From Alistipes sp. (GTDB lineage: Bacteria; Bacteroidota; Bacteroidia; Bacteroidales; Rikenellaceae): 33,635 bases of DNA. The position numbers were made by a program, and so were the translations under genes. Below are positions 7,965 through 15,757 of the stretch, one piece after another. The notes beneath the pieces were generated by a model. It was not told where the DNA came from. It made no database searches and worked only from the letters and a program-made list of their open reading frames with translations. Position 1 is the first letter of the stretch. Each line of letters opens with the position of its first letter. Location of the stretch: the NCBI GenBank assembly GCA_017623115.1, contig JAGAPT010000002.1:1-33635 (forward strand), in the 5' to 3' direction.

Positions 7965-8924
7965 TTACAAACGACTGCGGAGCAAAGCAATTTCTTCCGA
8001 AAAATCGAATGGACTCTCCTGCATCGCTCGGATAACCTCCCGAGATTGCCGTTGGTACTCCTCCGAGGCCGGGTCGTACGGGCGATGGGCACAGAAGCGG
8101 AGCAGGTGCTCCACCTCCTTCATCTGCTGTTTGGTCTGCTCGGAGAAGGCAGCCTCTGCGAAGCGTTCACGGATGTAGGCAAGAGCCTGCGTCGAGGGGT
8201 GGCAGAGGTCGTCGGCATAGTAGCGGTAGTCGCGCAGGTCGTCGAGGAGCAGTTCGTAGGCCGGAAAATAGCGACAATTTGAGCAACGCTCGACGAGTTG
8301 CTCGACAGCCAGTCGCAGGGTGGCTTTGCTGACGGCATTGCCCTCAAGGCCATCTCCGAGGTGGCGGATGGGGCTCACGGTCAAGAGCACCTGTTTCTGC
8401 TGCAGGGGTCCCTCAAGCAAAGCCGACCAGCGTGCTACAATCTCCTCGACCGAGAGACGTTCCCGTCGGAAGCGTTGCTGCGGTTGTTTGTGGCAGTTGG
8501 CTACCACCTCGCCCGTGGCTTGCAGACGATAGACCCATGCCGTGCCGAAGGTGATAATCAGGTGGCGTGCGGTAGCGAGTCGGTTGGCAAGGGCTTGGTT
8601 CGCCTCCTGGCAGCGGGCTGCGACTGCTTGTGGGTCATCTCCGACATAGAGGGTCGAGGTGTGGTAACTGAAATACCGCCCATCGGCTCCTTGTGCCAAA
8701 TCGGTTGGACGAATCTCCTCGCCTCGTTGTGCCCGCTCGATGGCGTCGGCAATCGATGCCGGGTTAAAAAGGGGGCCGGCAAAGTTCCCCGAAGCCCGAA
8801 ATTTTAGTGAGGCGAGCCATCGCCGCATCTCATCGGCAAAGCACGATCCGAGCATCAGCAACTCGTCGTCGTACCCGATTTTGCGGGGCAGGGGAGTGGG
8901 TGTGATTTCAGTGCGGAATTTCAT
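7965..8924 (-). CDS. GSCFA-domain protein (SGNH-hydrolase-like)
   Basis: A cytoplasmic-looking protein of 319 residues, with no signal peptide, named for its conserved GSCFA motif, here at Gly26-Ala30 (LLMLGSCFADEM). The family belongs to the SGNH/GDSL-like fold. Ser27 would stand in the nucleophile position, and the C-terminal Asp239/His242 pair (DDLCHPS) would complete the catalytic site. Other family segments are NFAGPLFNPASI, ITFGTAWVY, and LLTVSPIRHLGDG. The substrate is not known for this family. The ATG at 8922-8924 is only 4 nt beyond a TACATTTG element, so the transcript may be leaderless. It is divergent from ispE. Confidence 0.85.
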   Translation of the reverse strand: MKFRTEITPTPLPRKIGYDDELLMLGSCFADEMRRWLASLKFRASGNFAGPLFNPASIADAIERAQRGEEIRPTDLAQGADGRYFSYHTSTLYVGDDPQAVAARCQEANQALANRLATARHLIITFGTAWVYRLQATGEVVANCHKQPQQRFRRERLSVEEIVARWSALLEGPLQQKQVLLTVSPIRHLGDGLEGNAVSKATLRLAVEQLVERCSNCRYFPAYELLLDDLRDYRYYADDLCHPSTQALAYIRERFAEAAFSEQTKQQMKEVEHLLRFCAHRPYDPASEEYQRQSREVIRAMQESPFDFSEEIALLRSRL

Positions 8925-8928
8925 GCAA

Positions 8929-8936
8929 CAAATGTA
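8929..8936 (-). promoter_or_regulatory. -7 element for the GSCFA gene, almost abutting its start codon
   Basis: The minus strand reads TACATTTG, with only four bases between its last G and the ATG. With transcription starting about 5 nt beyond the element, the first transcribed base would fall at or next to the A of the start codon, predicting a leaderless mRNA. Confidence 0.6.
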
Positions 8937-8946
8937 CGAATTTTAT

Positions 8947-8954
8947 TATCTTTG
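8947..8954 (+). promoter_or_regulatory. -7 element for ispE, almost abutting its start codon
   Basis: The plus strand reads TATCTTTG followed by TCGT and then the ATG at 8959. This mirrors the GSCFA side of the same 34-nt intergenic gap and again predicts a leaderless, or nearly leaderless, transcript. No TTTG box is visible at the usual distance. Confidence 0.6.
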
Positions 8955-8958
8955 TCGT

Positions 8959-9765
8959 ATGAAGATGCGTGCAAATTGTAAAATTAATCTCGGACTTGAC
9001 ATCCTCCGTCGACGTGAGGATGGCTACCATGACCTCGAAACGGTGATGGTGCCCGTGCATGGCCTCTACGACGAGTTGACCATCGAGCGTATTGCCGGCG
9101 ACGGGGTGCTCTTCGAAAGTGCAGGTCTGAAGGTTGATTGTCCGGCCGACAAGAACCTTTGTATCAAGGCTTTTCAACTGATGAAGGAGCGATATGGAGT
9201 AGGGGGTGTCTATCTTCGCCTCGATAAACGGGTACCCTTTGGTGCCGGCTTGGGCGGAGGCTCTTCGGATGCTACGATGACCCTCCTGGCACTCAACGAA
9301 CTCTTTGCATTGCACCTTCCCGAATCGGAGTTGATTGCGCTGGCTGCCGAGTTGGGGAGTGATACGGCCTTCTTTGTGCGCAACACTCCGCAACGCTGTA
9401 CGGGGCGTGGTGAGCGGATGGAGCCGATTGACCTCAATTTGCAGGGGCTGTGGCTCGTGCTGGTGAAGCCCGATGAGGGTGTTTCGACCCGTGAGGCCTA
9501 TGCGGGTGTCGTGCCGCAACTTCCCGAAATCCCCCTGCGCGAACGCCTGCAACGCCCCTTGTCGGAGTGGCAGGCGTGCGTCAAAAACGATTTCGAGCCC
9601 CACATCTTTGCGGCCCATCCGCGCTTGGCGGCTATCAAAGCGGAGCTCCTGCAGGCAGGGGCGGTCTATGCTGCCATGTCGGGCAGCGGCTCGACGATTT
9701 TCGGCCTCTTCGACGACGAAAAAAAGGCGCGTCTGGTGGACACGCCTTACATCTATTGCCTCTAA
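8959..9765 (+). CDS. ispE: 4-diphosphocytidyl-2-C-methyl-D-erythritol kinase
   Basis: Phosphorylates CDP-ME in the non-mevalonate (MEP) route to isoprenoid precursors. This is a GHMP-family kinase of 268 residues. The N-terminal ANCKINLGLDILRRREDGYHDLETV is the family signature containing the substrate-binding Lys. The ATP-binding glycine-rich loop is PFGAGLGGGSSDA (about residues 92-104). The C-terminal GHMP motif is MSGSGSTIFGLF. An open frame continues upstream, but it overlaps the divergent GSCFA gene and has no family similarity. I chose the ATG at 8959; the ATG two codons later (8965) is also possible. The last 20 or so codons overlap the terminator of the convergent rpiB. Stop codons of the two genes are 7 nt apart. 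Confidence 0.96.
   Translation: MKMRANCKINLGLDILRRREDGYHDLETVMVPVHGLYDELTIERIAGDGVLFESAGLKVDCPADKNLCIKAFQLMKERYGVGGVYLRLDKRVPFGAGLGGGSSDATMTLLALNELFALHLPESELIALAAELGSDTAFFVRNTPQRCTGRGERMEPIDLNLQGLWLVLVKPDEGVSTREAYAGVVPQLPEIPLRERLQRPLSEWQACVKNDFEPHIFAAHPRLAAIKAELLQAGAVYAAMSGSGSTIFGLFDDEKKARLVDTPYIYCL
9719..9746 (-). terminator. Intrinsic terminator of typA-rpiB located inside ispE
   Basis: A hairpin with arms at 9726-9733 and 9739-9746 (GGCGCGTC/GACACGCC, one mismatch, 5-nt loop) is followed on the minus strand by seven Ts (9725-9719). It lies 26-54 nt past the rpiB stop and entirely within the 3' end of ispE, where it encodes part of the EKKARLVDTP tail. Confidence 0.7.
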
Positions 9766-9772
9766 TCGAGCC

Positions 9773-10210
9773 TTATTGCTGCACGGGGATTTTAGCCACA
9801 CGCGCCTCGTGGCGACCGCCCTCGAAGTCGGTCGAGAAGTACTCGTCGAGGATGGCTACGGCCTCATCGTTGGTGATGAAGCGTGCCGGCAGGACAATCA
9901 CGTTGGCGTTGTTGTGCTGACGAATCAGGTGGGCAATCTCGGGCAACCAGCACAAGCCGGCACGAATCCCCTGATGCTTGTTCAGCGTCATCGAGATACC
10001 CTCTCCCGAGCCGCACAAGCCGACACCGCAATCCACTTCGCCTTGCTCGACTGCCTCGGCCAGCGGATGGCCGTAATCGGCATAATCGACACTCTCGGCC
10101 GAATGGGTGCCGAAGTCGTAGACCTCAAAGCCCTTCGCCTGAAGGTATCCTACGACAAACTCTTTCATCTCGTAGCCGGCATGGTCGCTGGCAATACCTA
10201 CTTTTTTCAT
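9773..10210 (-). CDS. rpiB: Ribose-5-phosphate isomerase B
   Basis: Interconverts ribose 5-phosphate and ribulose 5-phosphate in the pentose phosphate pathway. The 145 residues fit the RpiB/LacAB family. Visible features are the N-terminal IASDHAGYEMKE with Asp9-His10, the catalytic Cys66 in VGLCGSGEGIS, the NKHQGIRAGLC strand, and HNNANVIVLPARF. The tail GGRHEARVAKI is typical of the family. The gene begins 33 nt after the typA stop and is probably cotranscribed with it. A related sugar-phosphate isomerase such as allose-6-phosphate isomerase is possible in principle, but the motif set and lack of sugar-operon genes favour RpiB. Confidence 0.95.
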   Translation of the reverse strand: MKKVGIASDHAGYEMKEFVVGYLQAKGFEVYDFGTHSAESVDYADYGHPLAEAVEQGEVDCGVGLCGSGEGISMTLNKHQGIRAGLCWLPEIAHLIRQHNNANVIVLPARFITNDEAVAILDEYFSTDFEGGRHEARVAKIPVQQ

Positions 10211-10243
10211 TGGTTGGTCTATTTTAGGTGTTAGGTGGTTGCG

Positions 10244-12055
10244 TTACTCCTTGGCGGCGCGTTTGCGGTCTACGTCGTGCAGCAGGATTTTGCGCAGGCG
10301 CATCGCATGGGGCGTGACCTCGACATACTCATCCTCCTTGATGTACTCCAAGGCCTCCTCCAAGGTGAAGATCTTCGGGGGAACAATCACCGCCTTGTCA
10401 TCCGAGCCTGAGGCGCGCATGTTCGTGAGCTGCTTGGCCTTCGTGACATTGACGGCGATGTCGTTTTGGCGGGTGTGCTCGCCGATGACCTGACCCTCGT
10501 ATACGGGCTCCATCGGGGCGATGAAGAAGCGACCTCGGTCCTGCAACTTATCAATCGAATAGGCGTAGGCCGTACCCGTCTCACTGGCGATAATCGAGCC
10601 GTTGGTGCGCATCTCGATGTCGCCGACCCACGGCTCAAAACCCTTCAGGCGGTGGGTCATGATGGCCTCGCCGGCCGTAGCCGTCAGCATGTTCGAGCGC
10701 AGACCGATGATGCCGCGCGAGGGGATGTCAAACTCCAAGCGCACACGGTCGCCATTCGAAATCATGTTGGTCATCGTACCCTTGCGACGGGTCGTGAGTT
10801 CGATGACCGTACCCGAATACTCCTCGGGGCAGTCGACCGTCATCTCCTCGATCGGCTCGCACTTCCGGCCGTCAATCTCCTTGACGATGACACGCGGCTG
10901 ACCCACCTGCAACTCGTAGCCCTCACGACGCATCGTCTCAATCAGTACCGAGAGGTGCAGTACACCACGACCGTAGACGTTGAACGAGTCGGCCGAAGGA
11001 CCCGGGGAGACACGCAGTGCCAGATTTTTCTCCAACTCACGGTCCAGACGCTCCTTGATATGGCGCGAGGTGACATATTTGCCATCCTTGCCAAAGAAGG
11101 GCGAGTTGTTAATCGTAAAGAGCATCGACATCGTCGGCTCGTCGATGGCAATCGGGGGCAGTGGCTCGGGATGCTCGAAGTCGCAAATCGTATCGCCGAT
11201 ATCGAAGCCCTCGATACCCATTAAGGCGCAAATCTCGCCACACGAGACCTCCTCGACCTTCTTCTTCGAGAGACCCTCGAAGACCATCAACTCCTTGATA
11301 CGGGTCTTGACCATCGTTACACCATCACGCTTGGCCAGCGTCACGGGTTGTCCGACACGCAACCGTCCACGGGTGAGTTTACCGACTGCCGAGCGACCCG
11401 TGTAGGCCGAATATTCGAGCGAGGTAATCAGCAATTGGGGCGTTCCTTCGACCTGCTCGGGCTCGGGAATCTCATCGATAATGGCATCCAGCAACGGCAC
11501 AATCGAGTCGGTTGGCTCGTTCCACTTGTGGGACATCCAGCCCTGCTTGGCCGAGCCGTAAATCGTCTTGTAGTCGAGCTGCTCCTCGGTGGCATCGAGC
11601 GAGAACATCAGGTCGAAGACCTGCTCGTTGACCACCTCGGGGCGGCAATTCGGCTTGTCGACCTTGTTTACCACCACAATCGGCTTCTTGCCCAGCGAGA
11701 GGGCCTTCTGCAACACAAATCGGGTCTGGGGCATCGTGCCCTCGAAGGCGTCGACTAAGAGCAGTACGCCGTCGCACATGTTCAGCACACGCTCCACCTC
11801 GCCACCGAAATCGGCGTGGCCCGGGGTGTCGATGATGTTGATTTTGTAATCCTTATAGATGACCGAGACATTTTTTGAGAGAATCGTGATTCCTCGCTCA
11901 CGCTCCAGGTCGTTGTTGTCCAATATCAAGTCGCCACTCGTCTTGGCATTCTCGCGCAGGATGTGGCCTGCCAGAATCAGTTTGTCCACGAGGGTCGTTT
12001 TACCATGGTCGACGTGGGCAATAATCGCAATATTGCGCAGTTTTTGCATGTTCAA
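10244..12055 (-). CDS. typA: Ribosome-associated GTPase TypA/BipA
   Basis: Translational GTPase related to EF-G, involved in ribosome assembly and stress adaptation. The 603 residues have full family length. The G motifs are AHVDHGKT (residues 13-20), the RERGITI switch I segment, DTPGHADFGGEVERVL, and NKVDKPNCRP. Domains II and III and the BipA-specific C-terminal domain follow (SRGIIGLRSNMLTATAGEAIM, then GSIIASETGTAYAYSIDKLQDRGRFFI). The ATG at 12055 gives MNMQKLRNIAIIAHVDHG. A TATTTTTG promoter element lies 14 nt upstream. rpiB follows after 33 nt, and the divergent aroB shares the upstream region. Confidence 0.97.
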   Translation of the reverse strand: MNMQKLRNIAIIAHVDHGKTTLVDKLILAGHILRENAKTSGDLILDNNDLERERGITILSKNVSVIYKDYKINIIDTPGHADFGGEVERVLNMCDGVLLLVDAFEGTMPQTRFVLQKALSLGKKPIVVVNKVDKPNCRPEVVNEQVFDLMFSLDATEEQLDYKTIYGSAKQGWMSHKWNEPTDSIVPLLDAIIDEIPEPEQVEGTPQLLITSLEYSAYTGRSAVGKLTRGRLRVGQPVTLAKRDGVTMVKTRIKELMVFEGLSKKKVEEVSCGEICALMGIEGFDIGDTICDFEHPEPLPPIAIDEPTMSMLFTINNSPFFGKDGKYVTSRHIKERLDRELEKNLALRVSPGPSADSFNVYGRGVLHLSVLIETMRREGYELQVGQPRVIVKEIDGRKCEPIEEMTVDCPEEYSGTVIELTTRRKGTMTNMISNGDRVRLEFDIPSRGIIGLRSNMLTATAGEAIMTHRLKGFEPWVGDIEMRTNGSIIASETGTAYAYSIDKLQDRGRFFIAPMEPVYEGQVIGEHTRQNDIAVNVTKAKQLTNMRASGSDDKAVIVPPKIFTLEEALEYIKEDEYVEVTPHAMRLRKILLHDVDRKRAAKE

Positions 12056-12069
12056 AGTATTTTAACGTG

Positions 12070-12077
12070 CAAAAATA
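12070..12077 (-). promoter_or_regulatory. typA -7 element
   Basis: The minus strand reads TATTTTTG, matching TAnnTTTG, and ends 14 nt before the typA ATG. No TTTG box is seen at the expected spacing. It faces away from the aroB element 22 nt to the right. Confidence 0.5.
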
Positions 12078-12098
12078 ATAAATTCTCGGAAAATATGC

Positions 12099-12106
12099 TA
12101 AATTTG
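12099..12106 (+). promoter_or_regulatory. aroB -7 element
   Basis: The plus strand reads TAAATTTG, matching TAnnTTTG, and lies 28 nt before the aroB ATG at 12135. No TTTG box is present 19-21 nt upstream. The short 79-nt typA-aroB gap therefore holds two back-to-back promoters. Confidence 0.5.
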
Positions 12107-12134
12107 TTGCCCGAAGCATGAAACTCTTTTCACG

Positions 12135-13160
12135 ATGAATCCCGATTTTACGGTGCGTAACACGAGCCGGGTCTATGTCGCCCGAGCCGAGGAACTCCTC
12201 CCGCAACGCTTGTGCGGGGAGCAGGTTTTTGTGGTGACCGATGAGGTGGTCGAAGCCCTTTATCCCGATTTACTTCCGCACTATCCTCACATCTGCATTC
12301 CCTGCGGAGAGCAACATAAAACCTTGACGACCGTCGAGTCGATTCATCGCCGACTGCTTGCACTGGGTGCCGACCGCAAGAGTTTCCTCCTGGCTGTGGG
12401 TGGCGGTATCGTGACCGATACGGCCGGATTTGCCGCCTCGACCTATATGCGCGGAATTCGTTTCGGATTCCTCTCCACGACTTTGCTGGGGCAGGTCGAT
12501 GCCTCGGTAGGCGGAAAAAACGGCGTGAATGTCGATGGCTACAAGAATATGGCCGGAACCTTTACACAACCCGAGTTTGTTGTGTGCGATACCACGATGC
12601 TACGCACCCTCCCCGAGCGGGAGTTTCGAGCCGGACTGGCCGAGGTGGTAAAGTCGGCCATTATTGCCGACCCGAACCTCTTTGAACGGCTGGAGCAGAC
12701 TTCATTTACGCAGTTGCGCAGCGATGAGGCTCTCCTCGAACAGGTGGTGCGTGCCGCTGTGGGGGTAAAGGTGGCCATTGTCGAGCGGGATGAGCGGGAA
12801 GCGGGCGAGCGACGTCTGCTCAATTTGGGGCATACGCTGGCGCATGCCATCGAAAAGTGTTCCCATGCGATGAATCACGGCGAGGCCGTAGCGGTCGGGA
12901 TGCGTCTGGTGGCCGATTGTGCGGTGCGTGGCGCGTGGTTATCCGCTGCGGAGCGGAATCGAATTTGTGGCTTGCTGACGCGGTTGGGCTTTGTGTTGGA
13001 ATCCCCGGTGGGGCTCGACAGGCTCCTCGCAGAGGTGGGCAAAGATAAAAAGAGCGATGGCGAATCTATCCATCTGATTGTCCCCCATGCAATTGGCCAT
13101 TGCGAAGTGCACACCCTCGAAAAAGAGGCGTTACAAACGCTGTTCAAACAGGATAAATAA
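12135..13160 (+). CDS. aroB: 3-dehydroquinate synthase
   Basis: Second enzyme of the shikimate pathway, converting DAHP to 3-dehydroquinate with NAD and a divalent metal. The 341 residues match the family. The NAD-binding segment is GGGIVTDTAGFAASTYMRGIRF, followed by TTLLGQVDASVGGKNGVN and GYKNMAGTFTQPEFV. Metal ligands are visible as the Glu in FRAGLAEVVKSAI and the His residues in NLGHTLAHAIE and MNHGEAVAVGM. The C-terminal Lys-rich DKKSDGE is also typical. The gene is monocistronic here: it is divergent from typA and convergent with waaA. No clear intrinsic terminator was found in the 66-nt gap that follows. Aromatic biosynthesis is also represented by tyrA about 1.8 kb downstream, on the other strand. 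Confidence 0.96.
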   Translation: MNPDFTVRNTSRVYVARAEELLPQRLCGEQVFVVTDEVVEALYPDLLPHYPHICIPCGEQHKTLTTVESIHRRLLALGADRKSFLLAVGGGIVTDTAGFAASTYMRGIRFGFLSTTLLGQVDASVGGKNGVNVDGYKNMAGTFTQPEFVVCDTTMLRTLPEREFRAGLAEVVKSAIIADPNLFERLEQTSFTQLRSDEALLEQVVRAAVGVKVAIVERDEREAGERRLLNLGHTLAHAIEKCSHAMNHGEAVAVGMRLVADCAVRGAWLSAAERNRICGLLTRLGFVLESPVGLDRLLAEVGKDKKSDGESIHLIVPHAIGHCEVHTLEKEALQTLFKQDK

Positions 13161-13226
13161 GGGATTCTAACAGCAGGTAAGGAGATTCAGGCGGCTACCA
13201 AAACGCGCTACCCCTCCCTCTCTTGT

Positions 13227-14453
13227 TTAATTGAAGATGGTCTTGACGATGAGTTGCGTCGAGCCTTGGTGACGCTGTGTGTACTCTTTGGCCAGAGAGC
13301 CTGTTTGTTGGAGCCGTGTGGCATCGTCGCGCAAGGGGGCAAACCAAGCAGCAAGCTCCTCGTAGTCTTTCACCGAACGAGCCGCGCCAATCGAAATCAA
13401 ATCACACGCCTCCTTGAATTTTTGATAACGGGGTCCAAAAGCAAGCGGCAATCCGAAGGTGGCTGCCTCCAACGTGTTGTGGATACCGACACCGAACCCA
13501 CCTCCGATATAGCCCCACGAGGCGTATCCATAGGCCGATGAGAGCATGCCCATCGTGTCGAGTACGAGCAGTTGTTTCTCTTCAAACGAGGTGGTTGCAT
13601 CACAATCCGTATAACGGATCGCACCGGCATGCACCTCTCGCAGCAGGCGTTGAATGCGTCCCTCCTCCATTTCATGCGGAGCAACGATGAACTTCAGCGT
13701 GGAGTTGTCGTTGGCCAAGCGAATGATGAGCTCTTCGTCGGGTCCCCAAGTCGAACCGGCAATGAAGAGCGGCTTCTCGCCTCGGAAACGCTCGATGAGT
13801 TCGATGCGTTTGGTTTGGCGAGCGATTTCGGCTACACGATCGAAGCGAGTATCTCCGGCTACCAATACATTGTCAAATCCCAGTTCGGCCAGCAACTGTT
13901 TCGACTCGTTGTTCTGCACGAAAATCGTGTCGAAGGTTTCGAGTGCCATGCGCCACAAGCCACCGTAGAAACGGAAGAAAATCGAATTCGGACGGAAGAT
14001 GGCCGATACGACATAGGTACGAATCTTGCGACGGCGCAACTCGAAGAGCATGTTGAGCCAAAACTCGTATTTCACGAAGATCACCACTTCGGGATTTACC
14101 GTGTTGAGGAAGCAACGCACGTTGCGCGGGGTGTCGAGCGGGAGGTAGAAGATGTAGTCGGCTCCCGGATAGCGTTTGCGGATTTCGTAACCCGAGGGGG
14201 AGAAGAAGGTAAGCAGGATTTTGTATTCGGGGTGCGAACGGCGCAACTCCTCGATGATGGGACGTCCCTGCTCAAACTCGCCGAGCGAGGCTACATGCAC
14301 CCAGACGATACGGGCTTTGCGGTCGATGACGCGCTCCATGCGCTCGAAGAGCTGGTGGCGTCCCTCGACCCAACTTTTAGCCTTGCGATGCCGAATGGCG
14401 GCCAAGCGAATTGCCCAGCCGTAAAGCATGATGACTATGTTGTAAAACCACAT
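13227..14453 (-). CDS. waaA: 3-deoxy-D-manno-octulosonic acid (Kdo) transferase
   Basis: Transfers Kdo from CMP-Kdo to lipid A precursor at the inner membrane during LPS core assembly. The 408 residues fit the GT30 family. The N-terminal WFYNIVIMLYGWAIRLAA is a membrane-anchoring hydrophobic segment. WVHVASLGEFEQGRPIIEELR and the ILLTFFSPSGYE segment carry the family signature, including the catalytic-region Glu. The second Rossmann domain shows FIAGSTWGPDEE, APHEM, and GYIGGGFGVGIHNTLEAATFGLPLAFGP. The open frame extends to a TTG at 14513, but the ATG at 14451-14453 (MWFYNIV) matches family starts and lies 30 nt after a canonical promoter. It is monocistronic and convergent with aroB. Confidence 0.93.
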   Translation of the reverse strand: MWFYNIVIMLYGWAIRLAAIRHRKAKSWVEGRHQLFERMERVIDRKARIVWVHVASLGEFEQGRPIIEELRRSHPEYKILLTFFSPSGYEIRKRYPGADYIFYLPLDTPRNVRCFLNTVNPEVVIFVKYEFWLNMLFELRRRKIRTYVVSAIFRPNSIFFRFYGGLWRMALETFDTIFVQNNESKQLLAELGFDNVLVAGDTRFDRVAEIARQTKRIELIERFRGEKPLFIAGSTWGPDEELIIRLANDNSTLKFIVAPHEMEEGRIQRLLREVHAGAIRYTDCDATTSFEEKQLLVLDTMGMLSSAYGYASWGYIGGGFGVGIHNTLEAATFGLPLAFGPRYQKFKEACDLISIGAARSVKDYEELAAWFAPLRDDATRLQQTGSLAKEYTQRHQGSTQLIVKTIFN

Positions 14454-14483
14454 GGAGTCGTCTCGTTCTCTGAAATTCGGATG

Positions 14484-14514
14484 CAAATGTACGATAAAAA
14501 ACCGAATTACCAAA
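14484..14514 (-). promoter_or_regulatory. waaA promoter, Bacteroidota type
   Basis: The minus strand reads TTTG (14514-14511), 19 nt, then TACATTTG (14491-14484), an excellent fit to the consensus. It supports the ATG at 14453 over the longer TTG reading, which would begin at the -33 box itself. The -33 box lies 10 nt past the yraN stop. Confidence 0.75.
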
Positions 14515-14524
14515 TAGTTACGTA

Positions 14525-14908
14525 TTACCAGCCATATTCGATGGCATTTTCACGCCACTCGACCTCCGCTGTTCCGTAGGCCGGCATCAGCACCGCTGCC
14601 AGGTCGAATTGCACCTCATAACCCTCATAGCGAGCCCCTGTTGTCGCCAGAAAGGCCGCGGCTGCCCGACGCAACGATTGCTGTTTGTGGGGTGTCAGGG
14701 CATCTTCGGGTGTGGTCAGACCCTCCGAGCGGCGGGTCTTGACCTCGACGATGTGCAGCGTTCCCCGATGCTCGGTAACGATGTCCAATTCGTAGTGTCC
14801 CTGTCGCCAGTTGCGGGCAACCAGACGATGTCCCAGCCGACGCAGATGTGCTACGGCGGCCTCCTCGCCGAGGCGGCCTATGCGGGCGGTATCGGTCTCT
14901 GTGGTCAT
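14525..14908 (-). CDS. yraN: UPF0102/YraN-family endonuclease-like protein
   Basis: A small protein of the YraN family, whose fold resembles archaeal Holliday-junction resolvases and other PD-(D/E)XK nucleases; its cellular role is not settled. The 127 residues show IGRLGEEAAVAHLRRLGHRLVARNWR, then the putative metal-site residues Glu and Asp in YELDIV, and Glu-x-Lys in HIVEVKTRRS. This matches the nuclease core order. The ATG at 14906-14908 lies 3 nt after the tyrA stop, so the two are translationally close. It ends 10 nt before the waaA promoter. Confidence 0.88.
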   Translation of the reverse strand: MTTETDTARIGRLGEEAAVAHLRRLGHRLVARNWRQGHYELDIVTEHRGTLHIVEVKTRRSEGLTTPEDALTPHKQQSLRRAAAAFLATTGARYEGYEVQFDLAAVLMPAYGTAEVEWRENAIEYGW

Positions 14909-14911
14909 CGG

Positions 14912-15754
14912 TTAGTGGATGATGCGCTGAATCGAGTTGGCGCGTTGGATGCTCTCCCGCAATCCTTCGGCATCGTCACGCTCAATCATGCGACGCAACA
15001 GTTGTAACTGGTGGATGTGTTCGCGCAGGACATCCAGCACGTTGTACTTATTGCCCAGCAGGATGGGTACCCAGGTCGAGGGGGCACTCTTGGCCAGACG
15101 CACCGTGCTCTCGAAACCACCACCGGCCAGATCGAAGATGTGTCGCTCCTCACGCTCCTTCTCCAAGACCGTGTTGGCCAGCGCAAAGGAGGTGATGTGG
15201 GAGATGTGCGAAACATAGGCCGTGTGCAGGTCGTGCTCCTCGGCATTCATGTAGAGCAGCGGGGTGTCGAGTGTGCGGAAGATGCGCTCGACGATGGCTA
15301 CTGCATCCGAATCGCTCTGCTCGGTGTCGCACAGCACGACATTGCGCCCCGTGAAGGCTCCGTGTACGGCCGCCTTCGGGCCACTATATTCGGTGCCCCA
15401 CATGGGGTGTGCTGCTACGAAACGGCCTCGACGGCGGTGCATGGCTATTACCTCGCATAATTCCCCTTTGGTCGAACCCATATCCATCACGACAGCCCCC
15501 TCGCGGCAGAGGTTGAGCGCCTTGACAGCCATCAGCGGAAGGGTGTTGACCGGGGTGGCCAGTACGATGAGGTCGGCCGTGCGTACCCCTTCGTCGAAAT
15601 CGACAATGCGGTCGCAGAGTCCCAGCGAGCGGGCCTCGGCCGCCCTCTCTTCGTTTAATTCGGAGCCTGTAATCTCATCGGCGAGTTCGTGGTCGCGCAG
15701 CGCGAGGGCAAACGAACCGCCAATCAGACCCAGACCGGCAATGAAGACCTGCAT
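14912..15754 (-). CDS. tyrA: Prephenate dehydrogenase
   Basis: Oxidatively decarboxylates prephenate to 4-hydroxyphenylpyruvate in tyrosine synthesis. This is a monofunctional protein of 280 residues with no chorismate mutase or ACT domain visible. The NAD-binding loop GLGLIGGSFALAL is at the N-terminus. LATPVNTL, MGSTKGEL, and the substrate-site HPMWGTEYSGP follow, with the His the likely catalytic base equivalent. The helical dimerisation domain contains HISHITSFALANTV and the DLAGGGFESTVRLAKS segment. It is the middle gene of pepE-tyrA-yraN, with 3-nt gaps on both sides. The dehydrogenase type (prephenate rather than arogenate) is inferred from the family. Confidence 0.93.
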   Translation of the reverse strand: MQVFIAGLGLIGGSFALALRDHELADEITGSELNEERAAEARSLGLCDRIVDFDEGVRTADLIVLATPVNTLPLMAVKALNLCREGAVVMDMGSTKGELCEVIAMHRRRGRFVAAHPMWGTEYSGPKAAVHGAFTGRNVVLCDTEQSDSDAVAIVERIFRTLDTPLLYMNAEEHDLHTAYVSHISHITSFALANTVLEKEREERHIFDLAGGGFESTVRLAKSAPSTWVPILLGNKYNVLDVLREHIHQLQLLRRMIERDDAEGLRESIQRANSIQRIIH

Positions 15755-15757
15755 ACC

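Noticed and set aside
8740-8958. N-terminal extension of ispE
   Set aside because: It lies over the divergent GSCFA gene and its promoter pair; IspE similarity begins at the ATG at 8959.
13161-13226. Terminator between aroB and waaA
   Set aside because: No stem with an adjoining T-tract was convincing; only weak partial complementarity was seen.
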